A stretch of DNA of 64,000 bases from Anatilimnocola aggregata (GTDB lineage Bacteria; Planctomycetota; Planctomycetia; Pirellulales; Pirellulaceae), in the NCBI RefSeq assembly GCF_007747655.1, contig NZ_CP036274.1, positions 8,618,001 to 8,682,000 of the forward strand. The letters are read 5' to 3'. Shown here piece by piece: positions 52,903 to 62,403 of this stretch. The translations under genes and the position numbers were made by a program. The stretch's first letter is position 1, and every line of letters starts with the position of its first letter. The notes under the pieces were generated by a model. The model saw nothing but the letters and a program-made list of their open reading frames with translations. It did not search any database and had not been told where the DNA came from.

Positions 52903-53700
52903 TTACCAGGCGGTCCAACCGCCATCGACGAGCAGATTCTGTCCGGTGACGTAGCTGCTGGCGTCACTGGCAAGGAACACTACCGCGCCCTTCAGTTCGT
53001 GTGGCTTTCCCATTCGCTGCATGGGGCTCTTCTGTTTCAAACGGTCGACCATTCCGGCCGGCGCGGTATCGCGGGGGAATGGCCCCGGACTGAGGCAGTT
53101 CACGCGGACGCGATCCGGTCCCCAGTACACAGCCAGGTGCCGCGTCATGTGGACGATGCCACCTTTAAGCGTGTGATAGGCGACCGGACTCGCGGGACAA
53201 ACACCTTCATAGGCTTCGGGATATGAGCCGACCACGCCGTACATCGAGCCCAGCATAATCACGCTCGCCGGCTGCTGCTGTGCGACGGCGCGGTTCCGCA
53301 CCAGGCGAGCCAATTCGAAGTAACCGGTTGCATTAGCCAGATGATGACTGAATTGCTCGGCAGTCACCGTCGTCCAGTCAGCTCCTAGCGCTTCGTGCCC
53401 ATTATTCAGCAACACGTCGACTTTGCCCGCCAGCGCGATGGCGCGCTCGAACGCAGCCGGCAATGACTCGGGCTGCATGTGATCGAGCACCAGCGGAAAG
53501 TGTTCGGCCCCTTCGCTGACGGGCAGCGGCTTGATTGCTTCCCGCGCGCGGGCCTCATCGCGGCTGGAAAGAATCACCGACGCTCCGGCTTCAGCTAATC
53601 CGCGGGCCAGTGCCGAGCCCAAGTGCCCGCTGCCGCCGGTGACGAGCGCCACCTTGCCCCGCAAACTGAAGAGTTCCTGAACGGTTGGTTCTACCGCCAT
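52903..53700 (-). CDS. SDR family oxidoreductase
   Basis: 265 residues from the ATG at 53700, one base inside the upstream Gfo/Idh stop (TGATG overlap), so translation is coupled. The NAD(P) motif is TGGSGHLGSAL, with LLNNGHEALGADW and the active-site YHTLKGG (Tyr-x3-Lys) after GSMYGVVGSY. The close DGGWTAW matches classical SDRs. It likely oxidises a hydroxyl of a sugar or sugar acid, in step with its Gfo/Idh neighbour. Confidence 0.9.
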   Translation of the reverse strand: MAVEPTVQELFSLRGKVALVTGGSGHLGSALARGLAEAGASVILSSRDEARAREAIKPLPVSEGAEHFPLVLDHMQPESLPAAFERAIALAGKVDVLLNNGHEALGADWTTVTAEQFSHHLANATGYFELARLVRNRAVAQQQPASVIMLGSMYGVVGSYPEAYEGVCPASPVAYHTLKGGIVHMTRHLAVYWGPDRVRVNCLSPGPFPRDTAPAGMVDRLKQKSPMQRMGKPHELKGAVVFLASDASSYVTGQNLLVDGGWTAW

Positions 53701-54713
53701 CAAGCACACTCATCTTTCAAATTTTGCCACGCGCGACTCTCACAACTGGCCAGCGCCGCCAGATTTGCCCGTAACGTCGCGGCACCGGCATCCAGCGAAC
53801 AGGTTACCGGCCGTTTCCTTTCGACTGCATCCAAGAACAGCTTTGCTTGTTCGATAAACAGAGTATCGCGCTCCAGCGGCGGAAACGTTTCATCGTGCCA
53901 GGAATCACCCGGCGTGGTTTGCCACCGCCAACGAGACTCGTGCCCTTCGAATCGCACGGTCCCGCGCTCGCAAACAACAGTGACTATCGTCTCGTTCGGG
54001 GCCTGATGTTGATTGAGTGCATAACTGGCCAGCACGCGACCATGCCGGGCCAGCAGGTGGACCGTATCTTCCACTTCGACACCCGGCAGCAATTGATGCT
54101 CGGCATCGGCGACAAGCTGCGACATTGGTCCGACTAACCATTCGCCAGCATTCAGAATGTGCGTGAGCGCATCCTGAATGGCACCGCCCCCCGTCGCGCG
54201 ATCCTTGTAATAGATTTCGCGATAGGCCGGGCGATACGTCGGAAAGTGTTGCCCGCAAACGGCGACAAGTTCCACGGGCTGACCGAAGCGTCCACTGGCA
54301 ATCGCTTCGCGCATGGCCCCCAACACCGGATGACTCCGATAGACATAGGCCACGCCGCAGACGATCTGCTGTCGCGCAACGAGTTCGCTAAGTTCTTTCA
54401 CACCCTGCGTGCTCGTGCTCAGTGGTTTCTCGATCAGCAGGTGAACACCTGCCTGCGCGAGTTGGCTGGCAATCTTCAAATGCAGATGTGCGGGAACTGC
54501 GACGACCGCTGCGGTGGGCTTCGTTGCCAACGCTTCTTCGAGCGAAGCATACCCGCGCACGTTGTAGCGCTCGGCGACTGCTTGCCGCAGAGCTGGGTTG
54601 ATTTCGACGAGTGTGACCTCGCTTCGTCCCGTCCCTTGAAAGCAACGAAGATGGCGCTCGCCAATCGAACCGACGCCAACGACGAGTACGTGATGAGAAG
54701 GGGATTCGGACAT
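53700..54713 (-). CDS. Gfo/Idh/MocA family oxidoreductase
   Basis: 337 residues. An N-terminal Rossmann fold (VLVVGVGSIGERHLRCFQGT) contains the typical VEINPALRQAVAERYNVRGY and EKPLS motif (LIEKPLSTSTQG). The Gfo_Idh_MocA C-terminal domain follows (GAIQDALTHILNAGEWLVGP). Enzymes of this family act on sugars, inositols and sugar acids with NAD(P). It overlaps the SDR gene by one base and lies above an HpaI aldolase gene in the same direction. Confidence 0.9.
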   Translation of the reverse strand: MSESPSHHVLVVGVGSIGERHLRCFQGTGRSEVTLVEINPALRQAVAERYNVRGYASLEEALATKPTAAVVAVPAHLHLKIASQLAQAGVHLLIEKPLSTSTQGVKELSELVARQQIVCGVAYVYRSHPVLGAMREAIASGRFGQPVELVAVCGQHFPTYRPAYREIYYKDRATGGGAIQDALTHILNAGEWLVGPMSQLVADAEHQLLPGVEVEDTVHLLARHGRVLASYALNQHQAPNETIVTVVCERGTVRFEGHESRWRWQTTPGDSWHDETFPPLERDTLFIEQAKLFLDAVERKRPVTCSLDAGAATLRANLAALASCESRAWQNLKDECA

Positions 54714-54765
54714 CGGTGCTCGCTTGATGCGCGGGATTGCGGATCGGTTAACTAATTAGCAGCAG

Positions 54766-54826
54766 CCCCTCACCCCAACCCTCTCCCCGGCCGCATTTGA
54801 TTAAATTCGGCGAGGAGAGGGAGTGA
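54766..54826. repeat. REP-like long hairpin in the Gfo/Idh-HpaI gap
   Basis: CCCCTCACCCCAACCCTCTC and its near-complement GAGAGGGAGTGA flank CCGCATTTGATTAAATTCGG, itself almost self-complementary. The whole makes a stable hairpin of about 60 nt. This is a widespread planctomycete/bacterial intergenic palindrome type. It lies between two genes on the same strand and may set their relative expression. Confidence 0.65.
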
Positions 54827-54838
54827 AGAAGCAGAAGA

Positions 54839-55630
54839 TTAGACGCGACGGTCGAACGTCACGCCGAGCGGGGCGAACTTCTTGGCGATATCTTCCAGGC
54901 CGTTCTTGACCATCAGCAGGTCAGCGCCGTGACAGAGGAAGCGGCCGCCAAGTGCGAGGACTTCTTTCGCGTGTTCAACGGAGAAAATCGGCATGCCCCA
55001 GTGCTTGCCGGCCTTCTTCGCAGCAGCAGCCACTTGTTGCATCGCGTCCTTGATCTTCGGATGGTCGAACTGCCCTGGAATGCCGGCGAGAATGCTGAAG
55101 TCGCCAGGACCCAGGAAGAGAATATCGACGCCATCGACGGCGGCCATCGCTTCGGCATGCACGAGCGCCTTGGGATCTTCGATCTGAATGACGATGAATG
55201 TTTCGTCATTCGCGGCCTTGATGTATTCGCCAAGCGGCATCATGCAGTACGGGTTGTCGCAGTTGCCGCTATCGATGCCGCGCTCACCCATGGGCGCGAA
55301 CTTCGACCAGCGGACGACCTGCTTCGCCTCTTCCGCGTTGTCGCAGCGGGGATACATGATGCCGGTCGCACCAATTTCGAGAATCCGCCCCATCCGCATG
55401 AACTCGCCCTTGGCCGGGCGAATCATGATGTCCGAAGCGCCGACGCGCGACGCGCGGGCCAAGTGAGCGGCTGTCTCGACGCTGTGGCCGTGGTGCTCCA
55501 GGTCGAGCCACAGACCATCCCAGCCCATCAAGCTGGCCATTTCAAACACCGAGGCATCGCCAAAGTGCATGGTCGTAAGAAGGACGGGTTGATTCTGTTT
55601 CAGCTTGGCTTTGATCGTACTCTTGCGCAT
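54839..55630 (-). CDS. HpcH/HpaI-type class II aldolase
   Basis: 263 residues. The HpaI features are visible: FGDASVFEMASLMGWDGLWL, DLEHHG (metal/acid-base His), IMIRPAKGEF with its Arg, ATGIMYPRCDNAEEAKQVV, VIQIEDPKALVHAEAMAAVD with its metal ligand Glu, and FLGPGDFSILAG. The family breaks 2-keto-3-deoxy sugar acids or related 4-hydroxy-2-oxo acids into pyruvate-type products. It ends 3 bp from the aspartoacylase-like gene's stop region, so the set is compact. Confidence 0.9.
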   Translation of the reverse strand: MRKSTIKAKLKQNQPVLLTTMHFGDASVFEMASLMGWDGLWLDLEHHGHSVETAAHLARASRVGASDIMIRPAKGEFMRMGRILEIGATGIMYPRCDNAEEAKQVVRWSKFAPMGERGIDSGNCDNPYCMMPLGEYIKAANDETFIVIQIEDPKALVHAEAMAAVDGVDILFLGPGDFSILAGIPGQFDHPKIKDAMQQVAAAAKKAGKHWGMPIFSVEHAKEVLALGGRFLCHGADLLMVKNGLEDIAKKFAPLGVTFDRRV

Positions 55631-55633
55631 GGT

Positions 55634-56554
55634 TCAGGTGAGCTTTCGAGCTAGGAAGGAAGTTATATCGAGGATGACGGCGACACTTGTCTCCGTCGCA
55701 ATGCGTGGGAATGTATGCAGCACAATGACGACACCAGTGTAACGAGCACGGATGACGGCAACATGCTGCCCGAGGGGATCGGTGACCGTACCGAGCACGT
55801 CCCCCTCTTGCACGGTCTGACCGAGTTCGACATGGGCCTCGAAGAAGCCTTCGCAGGGTGCCGGATGATTGATTTGCATGTGCCCCGACCCAGGCCGGTC
55901 GTCTTCGATCATGAGGGGTTCACCACCGACGGCCGGGGAGGTCAAGCGAGGCAACAGACCAAACTCGCGCATCACACCCAAGCAGCCCGCGACATACGCG
56001 GCCGTGCCGGCCGGATCGAGCCGAGCGCCGCCGAGATACTCGGTATAAATTGCGGGGATATTGGCATCGCGGGCCACCGACAACGAGCGGCCACTGAGCG
56101 TGGGATCGGTGCCCCAAATGATCGGCAAGCCGAACGCGCGGGCCATGCGCCGCTGCTGATTGAGGACGTGCTCATCGCGATGGAGTACATAACCGGAAAG
56201 AGGTGCCACCATCAGCCGCGTCCCCCCGGTGTGCAGATCGATATACAAATTGGCCGTGCGAATGAGCGTCGACAGTGCGAAAGCAATTTGCTCGGTAACG
56301 CTGCCATCCGCGCGACCCGGGCAAGTGCGCGCCAGGTCGAGGCCATCTTCGGCCGTGCGCTGACCTAGCTTGAAAGCGGGCTCATTGACGATGGGGACGA
56401 GCGTGACACGGCCGGACAATTCGACGGGATTAATCGCGGTCATCAGCAGGCGAATCGCAGCCATCGGCTCGAACTCATCGCCATGCACTCCACCGGTGAT
56501 GAGTAAGTGAGGACCGGGCGCATTGCCCACGATTTCGTGAGTCGATAGTTGCAT
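55634..56554 (-). CDS. Succinylglutamate desuccinylase/aspartoacylase-like metallopeptidase
   Basis: 306 residues from the ATG at 56554. The zinc site His24 and Glu27 are in GGVHGDEFEP, and the third ligand His is in LYIDLHTGGTRLM. The catalytic Glu candidate is in AIYTEYLGGARLDPAG, and a beta barrel-like C-terminal segment (VELGQTVQEGDVLGTVTDPL) resembles a biotinyl-type hairpin found in some AstE/ASPA relatives. It removes an acyl group from an amino acid or amino sugar acid. It ends next to the HpaI gene. Confidence 0.88.
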   Translation of the reverse strand: MQLSTHEIVGNAPGPHLLITGGVHGDEFEPMAAIRLLMTAINPVELSGRVTLVPIVNEPAFKLGQRTAEDGLDLARTCPGRADGSVTEQIAFALSTLIRTANLYIDLHTGGTRLMVAPLSGYVLHRDEHVLNQQRRMARAFGLPIIWGTDPTLSGRSLSVARDANIPAIYTEYLGGARLDPAGTAAYVAGCLGVMREFGLLPRLTSPAVGGEPLMIEDDRPGSGHMQINHPAPCEGFFEAHVELGQTVQEGDVLGTVTDPLGQHVAVIRARYTGVVIVLHTFPRIATETSVAVILDITSFLARKLT

Positions 56555-56619
56555 GTCGTGCTCGCTTCGCGAATGATGCCGAGACGAATAGCATAGCAAT
56601 CTCAGGGAACGAGCGGGTC

Positions 56620-57954
56620 ATGGATCAGCAGCCGACAAATCTCACCAGCCAATCGCAGGCGCTGTACCGCGAAGCGCGCCAGCTGATGCCCGGCGGCACT
56701 CAGTTACTCAGCAAGCGGCCCGAGTTGTTTGCGCCCGAGCAGTGGCCCGCCTATTATTCCGCGGCGAAAGGGTGCGAAGTCACCGATCTCGATGGCCGGA
56801 AGTACCTCGACTTTTCGCACAACGGCGTCGGCGCTTGCTTGCTTGGCTATGCTCATCCGCGAGTGAATGAAGCGGTAATTCGCCGCGTGGAGCAAGGTTC
56901 GATCTGTTCGCTCAATAGTCCCGATGAAGTTCGACTAGCCCGCGAACTAGTACGCTTGCATCCCTGGTCTCAGCAAGTGCGATTCGCCCGCGGCGGCGGC
57001 GAAGCACTCGCGGTCGCGGCACGCTTTGCCCGGGCGGCGACGGGGCGCGACGTCATCGCCTTCTGCGGTTATCACGGTTGGTGCGATTGGTACCTGGCCG
57101 CGAATCTCAATGGCGATCGCGCGCTCGATGGCCACCTGCTGCCGGGATTGAGTCCGAGTGGCGTACCCCGTGGTTTGCAGGGGACCGCGCTGCCGTTTGC
57201 TTACAACAGGCTCGATCAACTGGCGGCCATTGTCCGCGAACAAGGTCTGCATCTGGCCGCGGTCATCATGGAGCCAACGCGCAACATGCCTCCGGCCGAA
57301 GGCTTCATCGCTGGTGTGCGTCAGCTATGTGACGACTGTGGAGCGAAGTTGATCTTCGACGAAGTGACTACGGGCTTTCGGCTGCGGCACGGCGGCGCGC
57401 ATCTCGATTTCGCAATCGAGCCTGACGCAGCAGTCTTTGCAAAAGGGCTTGGCAGCGGACATCCGATTGCCGCGATCATCGGCAAGGCCACCATGCTGGA
57501 AGCCGCGCAGGAGACGTTTGTCTCAAGCACATATTGGACCGATGGCGTGGGTCCAGCGGCGGCGCTCGCCATGCTGGACGTATGTGCCGAGATCGATGTC
57601 CCCGGGCATTTGCGAAACATCGGTCTGCTCCTTCGCCGTGAGTGCGAGCAATTGGCCGCGCAGCACGGTGTACCGCTTACAGTTGGCGGTTATCCGGCGC
57701 TCACTTCGCTGGCGTTTCAACATCCAGAAGCTGCGGCCCTGCAAACACTCTTCACCGTGCGGATGCTGGAGCGCGGCTTTCTCACCGGCAGTGGGTTTTA
57801 TCCCACACTGGCGCATGAGCCAGCGCATGTCACTGCGTTTGCCAAAGCTGCTGAGCCCGTGTTTGCAGAACTGGCGATTGTAATTCGCCAGCAAGACATT
57901 GCGGCACGCATCGGCGGGCCAGTAAGACACGCCGGCTTTCACCGGTTGACTTGA
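56620..57954 (+). CDS. Class III aminotransferase, glutamate-1-semialdehyde aminomutase-like
   Basis: 444 residues, divergent from the aspartoacylase-like gene, 65 bp apart. The PLP lysine is Lys275 in FAKGLGSGHP, and Asp247 (IFDEVTTGFRLRHGG) contacts the pyridine nitrogen. FSHNGVGACLLGYAHP and YHGWCDWY are like those of HemL relatives, but a true HemL gene usually sits with haem genes. Its divergent position beside deacylase and aldolase genes suggests catabolic amino transfer in the same pathway. Confidence 0.87.
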   Translation: MDQQPTNLTSQSQALYREARQLMPGGTQLLSKRPELFAPEQWPAYYSAAKGCEVTDLDGRKYLDFSHNGVGACLLGYAHPRVNEAVIRRVEQGSICSLNSPDEVRLARELVRLHPWSQQVRFARGGGEALAVAARFARAATGRDVIAFCGYHGWCDWYLAANLNGDRALDGHLLPGLSPSGVPRGLQGTALPFAYNRLDQLAAIVREQGLHLAAVIMEPTRNMPPAEGFIAGVRQLCDDCGAKLIFDEVTTGFRLRHGGAHLDFAIEPDAAVFAKGLGSGHPIAAIIGKATMLEAAQETFVSSTYWTDGVGPAAALAMLDVCAEIDVPGHLRNIGLLLRRECEQLAAQHGVPLTVGGYPALTSLAFQHPEAAALQTLFTVRMLERGFLTGSGFYPTLAHEPAHVTAFAKAAEPVFAELAIVIRQQDIAARIGGPVRHAGFHRLT

Positions 57955-58032
57955 CCCGTCATCGCCCGATGCGTATGCGAAGGTGATGTGCCACTCGGCT
58001 TTCGATTGCCGATCGACCTCGAGCCGCACCAC

Positions 58033-58053
58033 CCACTGGCAAGCTGCCAGTGG
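58033..58053. repeat. 9-bp perfect hairpin between convergent genes
   Basis: CCACTGGCA-AGC-TGCCAGTGG lies between the stops of the aminotransferase and the leftward redoxin gene. It is a compact stem with a 3-nt loop, of the kind found between converging genes as a bidirectional end or REP unit. No T tract is visible. Confidence 0.6.
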
Positions 58054-58097
58054 CACTCCAAGAGTCGTGGGAAAATCGAGGCAGTGCGTTCGATTTT

Positions 58098-59429
58098 CTA
58101 ATTCTTCACGCCGGTAACGGGCGGGCGAGTTGGCGCGGGAGCAGGTGTGGTAGCGATTAGTTGCAGTTCTTTCGCCACGCTGGCTTGCAAGTCTTGAGCA
58201 GCGCCGTGCATCACGCTGCGAATCTTGCCAGCGCGGTCGATGATGACCACGGCTGGTAATTCACCAATCCGAAACGCATGGCTCACCGTTCCCGATGGAT
58301 CGCTGACCGCAGCGGAGGTGAAGTCGTGCTTCGTGGCGAAGCGACGCACCGCGCTAATGTCTTCGCCCACATTGACCGCGTAAAAGGCCACGCCTGTGGA
58401 GGCAGTGTTCTTCACGAAGCCGGTTACTTTTGGCATCTCGGCGGTGCTGGGCGTGCACCACGAGGCCCAGAAGATGAGAACGGTTGCAGCCTTGGCGTCT
58501 TCCGGATTTAGCTTGATACGGCTGCCGTCGAGTTGAATCAGTTCGACGGGCGGCATCTGCTGGCCGATAAGATCGGCCGATTCGTCGCAGGCGAGCGATT
58601 CGTAAATGCAATGCACGCGGCGCACTTCGCGCGGCAAGCTGATCTGGAACGCGTCTGCGGGAATTTGTCCGCCAATTTTCCAATTCAGCTTGGAAGTGGC
58701 GATCATTTGAAATTGATTGTCGGGGCCGATGTTCACTTCGGTGGTGCGGACGAATTGCCGTAGCATTGGTTCGCCTTGCGCAGCGATCCAGATATCGACC
58801 CGCTGTTGGCCCCATTGCATTTGAAAGTGATGGCAGCGGACGTTGTCGATGGGTTCGATGCCCGCGTACTTCACCGCCGAAACTTGAGCGTGGACAAATT
58901 CCAGCAAGTTGGGCTGCATGAGAATATCGATTCCCGAGCCCGACAAGCTCTGCGCGAGCATTACGTTCCGTTGCAGTTCCCCTTGTTCGCCCACCGGATG
59001 TTGCGAATAGAGAAGTTGTAAGTCGTAGAGCGTGGTTACTTGCTGGCCGTCGTTGACGCAGATCAGTTCCGGCGATTTGCTGAAGCCCGACTGGACTTCA
59101 ATGCGAAACAGATTCGGCCGCTGATAAACCATCGTGTAATGGTTCTTCCCTTCGGCACCGCGCGAAGTCTTCCAGTTGTTGGTTACATCCAGCTTGTAGC
59201 TGGGAGTGGTTCGCAAAAAGCGAACAGCTTCGGTAAGCACTTCGTCGAACTTGTGCTGATCGGCCGAGGCCTGGGCATAAGCGGCGGGCTTGACCTGGTT
59301 GTCGTGAATGACGCCGCTCGATTGTGGCCGTGCCGGTTTTTGAACAGGTTGCTGCGCGGGGTTTTGACCTTGCGCAGTGACCGTGGCGGCAACCAACATG
59401 AGCGAACCGGTAAGCAGAGAAAAACGCAT
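58098..59429 (-). CDS. DUF2092-redoxin fusion lipid-like exported protein
   Basis: 443 residues, signal peptide about 1-20 (ends TVTAQG). Residues 45-270 form a DUF2092/LolA-like half-barrel (YKLDVTNNWKTSRG, RPNLFRIEVQSG, DNVRCHHFQMQWGQQRVDIW). The C-terminal 150 residues are a TlpA-like redoxin (TVLIFWASWCTPSTAEMPKV). The usual redox pair C-x-x-C is here C-T-P-S, so the protein probably cannot do a standard disulfide exchange. It may sense peroxide or bind a lipid-like ligand. It acts outside the cytoplasm. Confidence 0.85.
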   Translation of the reverse strand: MRFSLLTGSLMLVAATVTAQGQNPAQQPVQKPARPQSSGVIHDNQVKPAAYAQASADQHKFDEVLTEAVRFLRTTPSYKLDVTNNWKTSRGAEGKNHYTMVYQRPNLFRIEVQSGFSKSPELICVNDGQQVTTLYDLQLLYSQHPVGEQGELQRNVMLAQSLSGSGIDILMQPNLLEFVHAQVSAVKYAGIEPIDNVRCHHFQMQWGQQRVDIWIAAQGEPMLRQFVRTTEVNIGPDNQFQMIATSKLNWKIGGQIPADAFQISLPREVRRVHCIYESLACDESADLIGQQMPPVELIQLDGSRIKLNPEDAKAATVLIFWASWCTPSTAEMPKVTGFVKNTASTGVAFYAVNVGEDISAVRRFATKHDFTSAAVSDPSGTVSHAFRIGELPAVVIIDRAGKIRSVMHGAAQDLQASVAKELQLIATTPAPAPTRPPVTGVKN

Positions 59430-59542
59430 CGTTCGGACTCCTTCCCACAGCTGGCGAGCAGTCTGGGTTCTACTCGGCAGCGAACTAAACCAACGAACTG
59501 TGAACTCTCAAGAATTGATGGCAAGCAAACGAGCGCGAACCG

Positions 59543-61597
59543 TTATTGATTCACTTCGCGCTCGAGGTCGTTGAGCGCGCCGTTGATTCGTTCGAGCGAA
59601 CGACGGAGTTCTGCACCCCGCAGTTGACCGTCGCGATCTCGCAAGGCCAGCGCCCGATCTTCGAGCCGGACGGTGTTAGCATCGATGTTTTGCGCTACCC
59701 GTTGCATCAGCGCGACGGTGCGGCGTTGATCGTCGTACGTGCGAATGCGATCGCGTTGCAAATTGGCGAGCGTCTGCGAATAGCTATCGAGTTGAGCCAG
59801 CGATTGCTGAATCGCCCGTTGCTCGGTGTAGCTCACCAACCCTTGCAGGGCCGTTTGTGCTGCTGCCGAATCCTGATTCAACGCTCGCAGCAGTTGCTCG
59901 ACACGCGAACCGTACACGGGGCGAGCCACATCGACATACGTCTTATCCTGCTGCAACATCAGGTCGATCTGATCGATGCTGCGGCCCACAGGCGATAGCT
60001 TGGTGTAATTGATGAGCTTGTAGCCTTCGACAATCGTGCTCCAGCGAGTGTAGGCCGTATCGAAGTCGATCTTGATCAGCCGCATCTGTTCGCCGCTGGC
60101 CAGTTGAGCATCCCCCTGCACCACACTTTGCCGCACTTCGGCCAGGTGCCCTTTCAGGGTGCGGACGTCGCGTTGCAGGCGGGGGACTTCAGGAATGCCA
60201 AAGACGAACGGGGTGAGACCGGCAAGGAAGGCATCGCTTTGCGCCATGGCTTGATCGATGGCCAGCAGCAGGTCTTGATTGGGCCGATAGATCGGGCCGG
60301 GATTGGTCGGCGTACCACCGGGGAAGTTGCCGCCGGGAACTGTGCCACTCGGAATGCCCGTGCTCCGTGCGAGCGTGTCGCTCAATTGCAGCAAGCCACT
60401 CTCCACACTTTGCCAGTAGAGGCGAGTGAACACGGGTGGCTGACCTTGCATCAATTGCGGCGTGATCCGGGCCGCCTGTTGTTGCAACTGCTGTAATTCC
60501 CACTGCAAGCGTTGTCCCGACGAGGATCGTTGCACCGACAGGCGGAAGTTATCGAGCTGGCCGGCGAAAGTATCAAGATCACGCAGCGTGGTGTTGTAAG
60601 TGTAATCTTGATTGCCACGCGATTGATACATTTGAATGATCGACTGCGTGCCACGACTGATCGAGTCGATCTGGGCGAGCAGGCGTTGGGTTTCGATAGC
60701 ACCAGTACCACCGGGATTGCCGGGCAACGGCTGCGGATAGCCACCGCCATAGATCGGATCGGTCGGTAGGCGAAGCGAAGCGCGCGTGTCGCTCAGCAGC
60801 GTGCTAACGCGGCGGGCGATCGACGCGGTCGAAGGTGCAGTGCCCGGCGGATTGCTGAGCGAAGTCTGCACAGCGTCAAACGAGCGTTCGACAACTCGCA
60901 GTTCTTGGTCGAGTGTTTCTGGGCGAAAGTTGCGCTGAGCAACTGCTCGGCGGAACGATTCCGTCGCATCGTACAAAGCCTGCGAACGGAGCGACACTTG
61001 TTGCCCTTGCAGCGTGCCGGTCAGTTCAAAGGCGGCAGTGTCGCCAAGCAACTTGGCCGCCGCGACCAGACGCGTCGAGAGATCGACAATCGTCCCCGCA
61101 GCGCCATTGGGCTGGCTGGCTGTGTTCGTCATCAGAATTTCGCGAACCAATGCGAAGCGATCGCCGCGCAGTTGTGTCAGGCGATCGGTCCATTGACGCA
61201 AGTCCGTCGCCGTAGGTTGATTCCATGTGACCGCCTGCAGCGTTTCGAGGACGAATGTTTGTTGATCGCGTCCCTTCGAGTTGAAGAACTCGTCGGAACC
61301 GAGAATGGTGGCTTGCACATCGACAGGGGACATCCCGCCACGCAGCAATTCAACCCAAGCGGTTAACTCGGGCCCCGGTTCGCGACCCAGATAATCGCGA
61401 TACCAACCGCGCACTTGTTCCGCTTCGGCATTGCGCTGCGGCTGCGCGAGAATGGGCTGAGCATAGACCGGCTGGGCCAGCGGCTGAGCATTGAACGCCG
61501 GCACCACTTGGGCCAGAGCTTGCGAATGCGGGACCACTAAAGGGGCCCCAGCAACAAAGAAAAACAACACTGCGACCACCATGGCGATCCGTCTCAT
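59543..61597 (-). CDS. Large exported DUF4214-like and coiled-coil surface protein
   Basis: 684 residues from the ATG at 61597 (an upstream ATG at 61606 is also possible), signal peptide about 1-29 (ends ALAQ). The part about 45-135 (VRGWYRDYLGREPGPELTAW, then VQATILGSDEFFNSKG) resembles DUF4214 modules of adhesins and S-layer-like proteins. A Gln/Asn/Ser-rich, helical remainder of about 500 residues contains a Gly/Pro hinge and many Gln-Leu heptads. A structural cell-surface role is likely. It is the largest gene outside the sulfatase island other than DUF6288. Confidence 0.75.
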   Translation of the reverse strand: MRRIAMVVAVLFFFVAGAPLVVPHSQALAQVVPAFNAQPLAQPVYAQPILAQPQRNAEAEQVRGWYRDYLGREPGPELTAWVELLRGGMSPVDVQATILGSDEFFNSKGRDQQTFVLETLQAVTWNQPTATDLRQWTDRLTQLRGDRFALVREILMTNTASQPNGAAGTIVDLSTRLVAAAKLLGDTAAFELTGTLQGQQVSLRSQALYDATESFRRAVAQRNFRPETLDQELRVVERSFDAVQTSLSNPPGTAPSTASIARRVSTLLSDTRASLRLPTDPIYGGGYPQPLPGNPGGTGAIETQRLLAQIDSISRGTQSIIQMYQSRGNQDYTYNTTLRDLDTFAGQLDNFRLSVQRSSSGQRLQWELQQLQQQAARITPQLMQGQPPVFTRLYWQSVESGLLQLSDTLARSTGIPSGTVPGGNFPGGTPTNPGPIYRPNQDLLLAIDQAMAQSDAFLAGLTPFVFGIPEVPRLQRDVRTLKGHLAEVRQSVVQGDAQLASGEQMRLIKIDFDTAYTRWSTIVEGYKLINYTKLSPVGRSIDQIDLMLQQDKTYVDVARPVYGSRVEQLLRALNQDSAAAQTALQGLVSYTEQRAIQQSLAQLDSYSQTLANLQRDRIRTYDDQRRTVALMQRVAQNIDANTVRLEDRALALRDRDGQLRGAELRRSLERINGALNDLEREVNQ

Positions 61598-61627
61598 GGC
61601 AAGCATCCCCAATTCCAATGCGGGCAA

Positions 61628-62403
61628 AACCTATCCTGACCAGTCCGTTGGCAATCACTATAGCGCATCGCGGCAATTCATTACAATCGCAGCTTCGGCG
61701 TGCTAGCACGGGCAGCGTTCTGTTCCAAACTCACGCTGCCTGCGGTGCATCCTTGCGAACTGGTTATTGCACTGATGGGTACGAGAGCCCCAAGAAAATG
61801 GTTCGCTGCAGGGAACGCGTTGTTCATCTCGACTGCAGCGCCGATCCGCCTGGCAGCATAAGAATTGACTTTCCGCGATCGTCGCCACCAGCCTATTGTT
61901 GTCCGCGTTACCTGGCACTCGATGGAGTCGGGAAAGAACTGTGAGTGAGCGACCTAACTGATTGCCCCGTAATCACTTAGCGTAGTCCGTGGGTGATAAG
62001 GTATGCTTCACTTGTACACGGAGACTCAACCGAATCTTTATTTTCGAATTAGCTTGGCGCGGTAGACTCGCTGGTTCGGATACCGAGGCCAAGTTTGGCA
62101 TTCGACTTCAGGCGCTGCCCGTTCCCGCAGTGCACAGCTCTTCTAGTGGCAAGTTATCCACCGTTGTCGATACCGTGAAAAGGTCCAAGGGAAGCCTGCG
62201 GCACACTGCGACAAGCTGGCTTAATGAAGTTTCGCTAATGCTAGGTCAGCGAAAATTCGGAATTGGTAATTGACCGCGAACCATTGGCCGAATATTCTGT
62301 CATATCTTTCACTGATTTAATGTCACCCTATTATCGCCGGGGGTGATCTCGTCGAACGTCAGTTTTCGCCATTCCAAATTCCCGTCGCCCGGCCAGCACC
62401 GTC
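61628..62403. other. 775-bp intergenic region before the LysR gene
   Basis: Open frames here (for example 61989-62273 plus) show no domain, signal or ribosome site and are probably chance. The region probably holds the promoter of the LysR gene and the leader of the surface-protein gene. No RNA gene, repeat or riboswitch was recognised. Confidence 0.45.

Noticed and set aside
56620-57954. Aminotransferase as authentic HemL for haem synthesis
   Set aside because: It is HemL-like by motif but sits in a catabolic gene block without other haem genes; the closest functional match cannot be decided from sequence alone.
61989-62273. 94-codon plus-strand frame before the LysR gene
   Set aside because: No ribosome site, no domain and no coding-like pattern.
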